A stretch of DNA of 10,092 nt from Pseudomonadota bacterium (GTDB lineage: Bacteria > Pseudomonadota > Gammaproteobacteria > Burkholderiales > Burkholderiaceae_C): positions 1-10,092 of the forward strand of contig JAEXBL010000317.1 of assembly GCA_023394015.1 (NCBI GenBank). Reading direction: 5' to 3'. The position numbers and the translations under genes were made by a program. This document shows, piece by piece, positions 1 to 5,226 of the stretch. The first letter of the stretch is position 1. Each line of letters starts with the position of its first letter. Below the pieces are notes generated by a model that saw only the letters and a list, made by a program, of their open reading frames with translations, was not told where the DNA came from and did not search any database.

Positions 1-212
1 GTCGACTTGCCCGAGCCCGACAGGCCCATGATGACGAAGATCTCGCCCGGCTCGATGGTGAAACTGGCGTCGAACACGCCGATCGACTGCCCGGTCTGCG
101 CCACGATCTCCTGCTTGGAAAGGCCCTGGCGCGCCAGCGCCAGCGCGCGCTCGGGCGCCTCGCCAAAGACCTTGAAGATGTGATCGACCTGGATTTGCTT
201 GGCCACGGCCAT
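1..212 (-). CDS. proV: Glycine betaine/L-proline ABC transporter ATP-binding protein ProV, N-terminal part (cut by window edge)
   Basis: Seventy N-terminal residues are visible. They should belong to the cytoplasmic ATPase that drives osmoprotectant (glycine betaine/proline) import together with a ProW permease and a ProX binding protein. The family-specific N-terminus is clear: IFKVFGE near residue 12, the helical stretch [16 protein letters not shown] (residues 21-36) found in ProV/OpuAA but not in generic ABC ATPases, then [15 protein letters not shown] (56-70), which contains Walker A with K69. The rest of the ATPase domain and any CBS domains lie outside the window. The start is ambiguous. 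The ATG at 212 directly abuts a GGAGGG ribosome-binding site with no spacing, whereas a GTG two codons later (206-204) has about six bases of spacing and may be the true start. The gene is divergent from the importer at 707. Family assignment is firm; the substrate is inferred from family. Confidence 0.9.
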   Translation of the reverse strand, partial: MAVAKQIQVDHIFKVFGEAPERALALARQGLSKQEIVAQTGQSIGVFDASFTIEPGEIFVIMGLSGSGKS

Positions 213-432
213 CCCTCCGGTGTGGTGAACCGGGCGCGGCACGAGAACCAGCCGAAACGACGCCAGCGACGCCGACAACGACAGGCATGCTGTGAAGCCG
301 CGCCTGGTTGCGGGTTGTGGAACGCTTGTGGGGGTGGGCCACCGAGCCGGCCAATGCGGTCAGGGCCACTGCTCACTGCTGTTGGCAAGCGCTGGACAGG
401 GCCGGAAAAAGCAGCCGCACCGCCACAAGCCA

Positions 433-474
433 GACCCGGCTGGCGCCGCGAAACAGGGTGCGCGTGACCGGGTC
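433..474 (-). promoter_or_regulatory. Stem-loop in the predicted proV 5' leader
   Basis: GACCCGG (433-439) and CCGGGTC (468-474) are perfect 7-bp inverted arms. Inside them a CGCG/CGCG pair could extend the fold. On the minus strand the structure would begin within roughly ten bases of the transcription start predicted from the TATAAT box at 487-492. No T-run directly follows it, so it is not a simple terminator. It could be an mRNA stability or processing element. The E. coli proU message is known to be controlled post-transcriptionally by RNase III, but equivalence here is speculation. Confidence 0.35.
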
Positions 475-486
475 GGAAAACCTTCC

Positions 487-492
487 ATTATA
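487..492 (-). promoter_or_regulatory. Consensus -10 box (TATAAT) facing proV
   Basis: The minus strand reads GGTATAATGG, a perfect sigma-70 -10 hexamer, which stands out in this GC-rich DNA. No good -35 lies 16-18 bases upstream; the nearest TTG-like hexamer (TTGGGT, 515-520) is 22 bases away. If used, transcription would start near 480 and leave a leader of about 270 bases before proV. The box also overlaps a small inverted repeat, ATACC (490-494) and GGTAT (501-505), which could be an operator. Confidence 0.45.
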
Positions 493-609
493 CCTTCGTT
501 GGTATGAGGGCGCCACCCAACCCCGTGCAGAGGTAATGAAGGGAGGCTGCCTCCAGTGCGGTTTTTCACGCTTCATTTCAGCTCCCGGCGTCGGCGCCAT
601 CGCCGCTGG

Positions 610-630
610 AAGCTATCGAAAAAGGAGCTT
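610..630. repeat. AAGCT...AGCTT inverted element with central A-tract
   Basis: AAGCT (610-614) and AGCTT (626-630) are inverted around ATCGAAAAAGG. From memory, intergenic regions of Comamonadaceae often carry GCTAT...AAAA...GGAGC-like elements of this form, so this is probably one copy of a dispersed genomic repeat. The identification rests on resemblance only. Its right arm overlaps the possible -35 of the downstream importer promoter. Confidence 0.35.
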
Positions 631-659
631 TGACCTTCCATCCCGGCTTGTGCGAACAT
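630..659 (+). promoter_or_regulatory. Weak candidate promoter for the ABC importer
   Basis: TTGACC (630-635) matches the sigma-70 -35 box at five of six positions. Eighteen bases later GAACAT (654-659) matches the -10 at only three positions. Predicted transcription would start near 666, about 40 bases before the binding-protein start at 707. The support is weak. Confidence 0.25.
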
Positions 660-706
660 CGGCGGTTCACGTGAGACTGTTGCTTCACCCAGAAAGGTTG
701 CTTGTC

Positions 707-1696
707 ATGACTGCTGCTCGCTTTTCTTCCCGTCGTTTCGCCGTCGGCACCCTGGCCGCCGTGGCCGCGCTGGCGCTGGCGCCCTGGGCGCAGGCCCAGC
801 AGGGCGTCAAGTCGGTGGGCATCACCGCCATCGTCGATCACCCGGCGCTCGACTCGGTGCGCAAGGGCGTGCAGGACGAGCTGAAGGCACTGGGCTGGGA
901 AGAGGGCAAGAACCTGAAGGTGGCCTACCAGAGCGCGCAGGGCAACACCGCCACCGCCGGCCAGATCGCGCGCAAGTTCGTCGGCGACAAGGTCGATGCC
1001 ATCGTCGCCATCGCCACCCCCAGCGCGCAGGCGGCGGTGGCGGCCACCAAGCAGATCCCGGTGGTCTTCACCGCCGTGACCGACCCGGTGGCGGCCAAGC
1101 TGGTGCCGGACTGGAAGGCCTCGGGCACCAACGTGACCGGCGTCTCCGACGCGCTGCCGCTGGCCGCGCAGATGGACCTGCTGCTGAAAGTCAAGCCCGA
1201 CGCCAAGCGCGTGGGCTACGTCTACAGCCCGGGCGAGGTCAACTCCACCATCGTGCTGAAGGAACTGAAGGCCGAGCTGCAAAAGCGCGGCATGAGCGTG
1301 GCCGAGGCAGCGGCGCCGCGCACGGTGGACATCCCCTCCGCCGCCAAGAGCTTGGTCGGCAAGGTGGACGTGATCTACACCACCACCGACAACAACGTGG
1401 TGTCGGCCTACGAATCCATGGTGCGGGTGGCGCAGGAGGCCAAGCTGCCGCTGGTGGCGGCCGACACCGATTCGGTCAAGCGCGGCGCCATCGCTGCCCT
1501 GGGCATGAACTACTACGACCTGGGTCGCCAGACCGGCCAGATCGTCGACCGCATCCTCAAGGGCGAGAAGCCCGGCGCCATCGCGCCCGAGGTGGGCGCC
1601 AAGATGTCGCTGGTGGTGAACCCCGGCGCGGCCGAGAAGCAGGGCCTGAAGCTGTCGGACGAGCTGGTCAAGGAAGCCGCCGACGTGGTGAAGTGA
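707..1696 (+). CDS. ABC transporter substrate-binding protein (ABC_sub_bind / TrpX-like)
   Basis: This 329-residue protein is the periplasmic solute receptor of the importer encoded here and in the next two genes. It opens with a signal peptide: basic residues R5-R10, a hydrophobic core (about 14-27) and a likely cleavage after AQA at residue 30. The mature part starts GVKSVGITAIVDHPALDSVRKG and includes IVAIATPSAQAA, IPVVFTAVTDPVAA and, near the C-terminus, GAIAALGMNYYDLGRQTGQI, all typical of the COG2984/PF04392 family. The binding site cannot be read from sequence alone. Related streptococcal TrpX binds tryptophan, but family members in proteobacteria are mostly of unknown specificity, so no substrate is assigned. 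The start at 707 is chosen over upstream in-frame codons because it has AGAAAGG nine bases upstream and the signal peptide follows directly. S8-R9-R10 only loosely resembles a twin-arginine motif, so Sec export is more likely. Confidence 0.9.
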   Translation: MTAARFSSRRFAVGTLAAVAALALAPWAQAQQGVKSVGITAIVDHPALDSVRKGVQDELKALGWEEGKNLKVAYQSAQGNTATAGQIARKFVGDKVDAIVAIATPSAQAAVAATKQIPVVFTAVTDPVAAKLVPDWKASGTNVTGVSDALPLAAQMDLLLKVKPDAKRVGYVYSPGEVNSTIVLKELKAELQKRGMSVAEAAAPRTVDIPSAAKSLVGKVDVIYTTTDNNVVSAYESMVRVAQEAKLPLVAADTDSVKRGAIAALGMNYYDLGRQTGQIVDRILKGEKPGAIAPEVGAKMSLVVNPGAAEKQGLKLSDELVKEAADVVK

Positions 1697-1722
1697 GCGC
1701 GGCGGCCATGCGCGCCGCCCCG

Positions 1723-1728
1723 TAAAAT
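1723..1728 (+). promoter_or_regulatory. -10-like TAAAAT box before the permease gene
   Basis: TAAAAT, in the context CCGTAAAATCATG, differs from the -10 consensus at one position and lies in the 118-bp gap between binding protein and permease. No -35 is recognisable at the proper spacing, where the sequence is GC-only. If active, it would give the permease and ATPase their own transcript, with the hairpin at 1744-1768 in its leader. Confidence 0.3.
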
Positions 1729-1743
1729 CATGTTTCCTCTTGT

Positions 1744-1768
1744 CACCGGCGCCCGCGAGGCGCCGGTG
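1744..1768 (+). promoter_or_regulatory. Perfect 10-bp hairpin between binding-protein and permease genes
   Basis: CACCGGCGCC (1744-1753) and GGCGCCGGTG (1759-1768) are perfectly complementary around a five-base loop, giving a very stable hairpin. A run of seven Ts (1784-1790) begins about 15 bases after the stem, too far for a classical intrinsic terminator. A smaller stem, GGCGGC/GCCGCC (1701-1706/1714-1719), lies just after the binding-protein stop. By analogy with other importer operons, such an element could protect the upstream message or partly terminate, so that binding protein is made in excess of membrane components. Confidence 0.5.
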
Positions 1769-1814
1769 GCGTTTGCAGGCTTGTTTTTTTCGCAACGGCC
1801 AAGGCTTTCCCACG

Positions 1815-2726
1815 ATGTCCCTGTTCTCGCTGATGGGCGCGCTGGAAATCGGCCTCATCTTCGCGCTGGTGGCGCTGGGGGTGTGGATCTCGTTTCGCGT
1901 GCTCGACTTTCCCGACCTCACGGCCGACGGCAGCTTTCCGCTGGGCGGCGCGGTGGCCGCCGTGCTCATCGTCGGCGGCTGGAACCCCTGGCTGGCCTGC
2001 GGCGTGGCGGCCTTCGCCGGCGCGCTGGCGGGGTTGATGACCGGCTGGCTCAACGTGCGCCTGTCGATCCTGCAGTTGCTGGCCTCGATCCTGACCATGA
2101 TCGCGCTGTACTCGATCAACCTGCGCATCATGGGCGCGCCCAATGTGTCGCTGCTGGGCGAGCCCACGGTGTTCAGCCGTTTCGTCGGCGAGGGCAACGC
2201 CTGGTGGGTGCAGCCCATCGTGCTGGCGGTGATCGTGCTGCTGGTGAAACTGGCGCTGGACTGGTTCTTCGCCTCGCAGACCGGCCTGGCGGTGCGCGCC
2301 ACCGGCGCCAACCCGCGCATGGCGCGCGCCCAGGGCATTGCCACCGGGCGGCTCACCATGGGCGGCATGGCCTTGTCGAACGCGCTGATCGCGCTCGGCG
2401 GCGCGCTCTACGTGCAGACCCAGGGTGGCGCCGACATCTCGATGGGCCTGGGCACCATCGTCATCGGCCTGGCGGCGGTGATCATCGGCGAGACGCTGAT
2501 GCCCAGCCGGGCGCTGTTCTTCATCACCCTGGCCACCGTGATCGGCGCGGTGCTGTACCGCCTGTTCATCGCGCTGGCACTGCAGGCCGACTTCGTGGGC
2601 CTGCGCGCGCAGGACCTGAACCTGGTCACCGCCGTGCTGGTGGGCGTGGCGCTGGTGCTGCCCAAGTTCAAGGCGCGGCTGCGCCGCAAGCCGGTGGCGC
2701 CCGCCGCGGGAGGACGCCAGTCATGA
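1815..2726 (+). CDS. ABC transporter permease (COG4120, BPD_transp_2-like)
   Basis: This 303-residue polytopic inner-membrane protein forms the translocation channel of the importer. Hydrophobic segments appear at the N-terminus (GALEIGLIFALVALGVWI), and later as GGAVAAVLIVGG, LACGVAAFAGALAGL, LLASILTMIALYSI, PIVLAVIVLLVKLAL, LIALGGALYV, IVIGLAAVIIGE and VTAVLVGVALVL, about eight to nine membrane spans. DFPDLTADGSF (about 31-41) and the cytoplasmic loop GANPRMARAQGI, the probable ATPase-coupling segment, are characteristic of the TrpY-type permeases. The start at 1815 is taken because MSLFSLMGALEIG matches the family N-terminus. An ATG at 1740 would add an arginine-rich tail that does not. 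The ribosome-binding site is weak (AAGG, ten bases upstream). The stop codon overlaps the ATPase start (ATGA), implying translational coupling. Confidence 0.9.
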   Translation: MSLFSLMGALEIGLIFALVALGVWISFRVLDFPDLTADGSFPLGGAVAAVLIVGGWNPWLACGVAAFAGALAGLMTGWLNVRLSILQLLASILTMIALYSINLRIMGAPNVSLLGEPTVFSRFVGEGNAWWVQPIVLAVIVLLVKLALDWFFASQTGLAVRATGANPRMARAQGIATGRLTMGGMALSNALIALGGALYVQTQGGADISMGLGTIVIGLAAVIIGETLMPSRALFFITLATVIGAVLYRLFIALALQADFVGLRAQDLNLVTAVLVGVALVLPKFKARLRRKPVAPAAGGRQS

Positions 2727-3517
2727 TGCAGCTGCACGCGCTGACCAAGACCTTCAACCCCGGCACGCCGATCGAGAACCCGGCGCTGCGCGGCGTCAGC
2801 CTGGACATCGCCGCCGGCGAGTTCGTCACCGTCATCGGCAGCAACGGCTCGGGCAAGTCGACCACGCTCAACGCCATCAGCGGCGACCTGATGGTGGACA
2901 GCGGCCGCATCGTCATCGACGGCCGCGACGTCACGCGCCTGAACGCCTGGCAGCGCGCCGGCATGGTGGCGCGCGTGTTCCAGGACCCGATGGCCGGCAC
3001 CTGCGAGGCGCTCAGCATCGAGGAAAACCTGGCCCTGGCCTGGCAGCGCGGCCAGCGCCGTGGCCTGCGCCGCGCCGTGCGGCCCGAGCTGCGCACGCTG
3101 TTCCGCGAGCGGCTGGCGACGCTGGGCCTGGGGCTGGAAAACCGGCTGAGTGACCGCATGGGCCTGCTCTCCGGCGGGCAGCGCCAGGCCGTCAGCCTGC
3201 TGATGGCCGCGCTGCGGCCCTCGCGCATGCTGCTGCTCGACGAGCACACCGCCGCGCTCGACCCCAAGACCGCCGCCTTCGTGCTGCGCCTGACGGACCA
3301 GATCGTCAACGAGGGGCAACTGACGGCGCTGATGGTCACCCACTCCATGCGCCAGGCACTGGATCACGGCACCCGCACCGTGATGCTGCACCAGGGCCAG
3401 GTGGTGCTCGACGTCTCGGGCGACGAGCGCGCCCGCATGGACGTGCCCGACCTGCTGGCGCTGTTCGAGCGCACGCGGGGCGAGAAGGTGAGCGACGACG
3501 CGTTGTTGTTGGGGTAG
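2723..3517 (+). CDS. ABC transporter ATP-binding protein (COG1101-type)
   Basis: This 264-residue cytoplasmic ATPase powers the importer. All nucleotide-binding elements are intact: Walker A GSNGSGKST (39-47, K45), Q-loop glutamine in FQDPM (Q87), signature LSGGQ (149-153), Walker B MLLLDE (169-174, catalytic E174) and the switch histidine in VTHSM (H207). The DEHTAALDPKT D-loop is typical of the TrpZ/COG1101 family. GGGAGGA (2708-2714) lies eight bases before the first ATG; a second ATG follows immediately at 2726. The start overlaps the permease stop by four bases. It is the last gene of the operon; its 3' end points at radA, separated by the helicase island. Confidence 0.92.
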   Translation: MMQLHALTKTFNPGTPIENPALRGVSLDIAAGEFVTVIGSNGSGKSTTLNAISGDLMVDSGRIVIDGRDVTRLNAWQRAGMVARVFQDPMAGTCEALSIEENLALAWQRGQRRGLRRAVRPELRTLFRERLATLGLGLENRLSDRMGLLSGGQRQAVSLLMAALRPSRMLLLDEHTAALDPKTAAFVLRLTDQIVNEGQLTALMVTHSMRQALDHGTRTVMLHQGQVVLDVSGDERARMDVPDLLALFERTRGEKVSDDALLLG

Positions 3518-3540
3518 ATGCATCCCCAGTGCCTGACTAT

Positions 3541-3548
3541 GGCGGCCT
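3541..3548. repeat. 8-bp direct repeat GGCGGCCT flanking the helicase island (mate at 5220-5227)
   Basis: GGCGGCCT occurs 24 bases after the ATPase stop and again exactly at the 3' end of radA (5220-5227, ending in the radA stop codon). The pair brackets about 1.67 kb containing only the helicase gene, so it could be a target-site duplication. In GC-rich DNA an 8-bp match over these distances can easily be chance, and no transposase or terminal inverted repeats were found. Confidence 0.2.
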
Positions 3549-3621
3549 GAGAGGCGGCGCTGGAGGGCGATGCTCCCATTATTTGCGGGCGTTCGATGCT
3601 GGGGTCGCAGCCCAGCGGCGC

Positions 3622-3663
3622 AGCGCTGCCGGCTATGGCTGCGCTCAACGCCAGTCTTTTTTT
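3622..3663 (+). terminator. Possible terminator downstream of the ABC importer operon
   Basis: AGCGCTGCC (3622-3630) pairs with GGCTGCGCT (3637-3645) with one T-T mismatch around a six-base loop. Seven Ts follow at 3657-3663, eleven bases after the stem. The gap before the T-run is longer than ideal, but the position after an operon end and before an apparently foreign gene fits a terminator. Confidence 0.4.
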
Positions 3664-3689
3664 GCCGGACCTGCAATGGCTGAGTCCCT

Positions 3690-3701
3690 ACCTGTTCAGG
3701 T
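3690..3701. promoter_or_regulatory. Palindrome ACCTG-TT-CAGGT upstream of the helicase
   Basis: A 12-bp perfect dyad lies 19 bases before the helicase start and 9 bases before its AGGAGAG ribosome-binding site. This is a plausible place for a repressor operator in the original phage context. It does not match a LexA box and I cannot assign a regulator. Confidence 0.3.
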
Positions 3702-3720
3702 GTCACATTTAGGAGAGAGG

Positions 3721-5194
3721 ATGTCCCAACAGATGAACCTGACGCCGGAGGAGTTCTACGCCCTCGACCCGGTAGATCGGGTCCTTTACGCTTTCGAGTT
3801 CCCCTTCCCCCCCCGAACCCCACCAGGCCAACAGCCTCAACACCCTCTACGAGGAGAACTACGGCTGCTGGGACAAGCCAGGCACCGGCAAGACCTTCAC
3901 CGCCACGCTGCACGCCTGCCTGCATATGTGCCACGGCGACATCAAGCAGTGGGTGGTGCTGATGCCGCCCGTGATCATCCCCAACTGGGCGCGCTGGCTG
4001 CGCTCCATCAAGATCCGCTCCACCGGGCAGCATGTCAGCGTCCTGGAGTATCTCGGCACGCCCAAGCAGCGCGCGGCGATGGAGTTCAACACGCACTTCA
4101 CCTTGATGTCCTACGAGATATTCAAGAAGGACTTCGAGCGACTGACCGAGTATTACCTGGACCCGTGGAACAGTAACGGCGTCGGCCTGATCTGCGACGA
4201 GGCGCACAAGATCGCCAACCGCCGCACCGACAACTACAAGCACGTCAAGGCCTGGCATGACCAGGGCGTGCTCATCAAGATGCTGACCGGCACGCCGGCC
4301 TCCAACCCCGAGCACGTCTTCACCTACACCCGCATCAAGAACCCGGAGGCCTACCGCAACTGGAAGCACTTCTGCGACCTGCACGTCGAGGAGGAGGACG
4401 AGTACGAGAAGGTCACCAAGTGGCGCAACCTCGACCTCGTGAACGCCAACCTGATGGTCAATGCGACGATGACGCGGCTGGAGGACATCAAGACCCGCAC
4501 CAAGCCGTCGATCGACGTGTGGCCCTACGAGCTGGAGCCGGCTCACCTGCGGCTCTACAACGAACTGGCCGAGGAGCAGGTGCTGCAGATCGAGAGCACC
4601 GGCGAGGAGATCACCGCCCTCACCGCCAGCGCCCTGTTCGTCAAGTGTCAGCAGATCGTGCTGAACCTCGACCACTTCTCGGGCAAGCCGAATGCGCGCC
4701 CGGCCGGACTTGATCTGGTGGAAGGCTGGCTGGATGAACTCGGCGACGAAAAACTCATCGTCGTGTCCTACTACAAGATGACCAACGAGGGGCTGGAGCG
4801 CCAACTGCAGCAGTACAACCCTGCACTGGTCTACGGTGCCAACAGCTACACCAAGAATCAGGCCAACATCGCCAAGTTCATCAACGACCCGTCCTGCCGC
4901 GTGCTCATCATGCAGCCCGAGGCCGGCGGCGTCGGCGTGGACGGCCTGCAGCACGTCTGCCACTCGATCCTGTTCCTCGAATACCCTTCGGTTCAGAGAT
5001 CGTTCGTTCAGGCGCTGGCCCGTGTGGATCGCACAGGCCAGACCAAGCCGGTGCAGTGCCGGATCGCTGTGGCCAACAAGACCGTGCAGGCCAGCCGCTA
5101 CCACCTGCTGCTGAGCAACGACAATCTCGTTTCCAAGATGGAAGCGAGCCCCCAGACCCTGCGTGACATGATCCACGGTGTCGCGCCCAAGTAA
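3721..5194 (+). pseudogene. Phage-type SNF2-family DNA helicase/translocase, frameshifted at a C8 run
   Basis: Removing one C from the eight-C run at 3807-3814 gives a continuous 490-residue protein. Its motifs are those of a superfamily 2, SNF2-like ATPase of the kind encoded by tailed phages: motif I PGTGKT (53-58, K57), motif II DEAH (159-162), motif III LTGTPASN (188-195), motif V PEAGGVGVDGLQ (399-410) and motif VI QALARVDRTGQ (430-440, with R434 and R437). As read, translation from 3721 leaves the true frame after about residue 31 and ends at 4176. A restart at the ATG at 3926 (true residue 69) would give 422 residues lacking Walker A, so no active ATPase is expected from either piece. 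The start at 3721 has AGGAGAG five bases upstream. The remaining 1.4 kb is otherwise undamaged, so the shift is recent, a sequencing error or a slippage switch. Its base composition looks less GC-extreme than its neighbours. No other phage genes adjoin it. Confidence 0.85.
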
Positions 5195-5200
5195 GGAGAG
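5193..5200 (+). other. Orphan ribosome-binding site after the helicase
   Basis: AAGGAGAG overlaps the helicase stop codon and repeats the AGGAGAG found before the helicase itself, but no start codon follows at a usable distance before the sequence runs into the 3' end of radA. It looks like the leftover translation signal of the next gene of a phage operon, placing the right edge of the foreign segment between about 5200 and 5227. Confidence 0.45.
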
Positions 5201-5226
5201 CTCGGGCGGCTACGTCTGGGGCGGCC

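Larger units (their letters stand above)
213..706. other. Divergent intergenic region between proV and the ABC importer
   Basis: These 494 bases contain no convincing gene. Several short frames are open on both strands, but none has a ribosome-binding site plus recognisable protein. What can be seen is a consensus -10 box facing proV (487-492), a stem-loop in the predicted proV leader (433-474), a short AAGCT...AGCTT inverted repeat (610-630), a weak forward promoter (630-659), and the AGAAAGG ribosome-binding site (691-697) of the downstream binding protein. The part nearer proV (about 213-480) would be a long untranslated leader if the TATAAT box is the proV promoter. Confidence 0.6.

Noticed and set aside
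308..706. N-terminal extension of the substrate-binding protein
   Set aside because: The extension is not protein-like and would bury the signal peptide; the start at 707 has a ribosome-binding site.
213..706. A metabolite riboswitch upstream of proV or the importer
   Set aside because: No conserved core of a known class was recognised; only simple stem-loops are visible.
578..2368. A 596-codon minus-strand open frame over the binding protein and permease
   Set aside because: Shadow of real genes with no family resemblance and biased composition.
2408..5176. A 922-codon open frame on the minus strand antisense to the permease, ATPase and helicase
   Set aside because: Its translation is low-complexity His/Arg/Gly/Leu-rich, as expected for the complement of GC-rich genes, and it overlaps well-supported genes on the other strand.
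3926..5194. The helicase as an intact 422-residue gene starting at 3926
   Set aside because: The Walker A motif is encoded just upstream in the same frame, and the conserved N-terminus begins at 3721 with a good ribosome-binding site, so this is the second part of a frameshifted gene.
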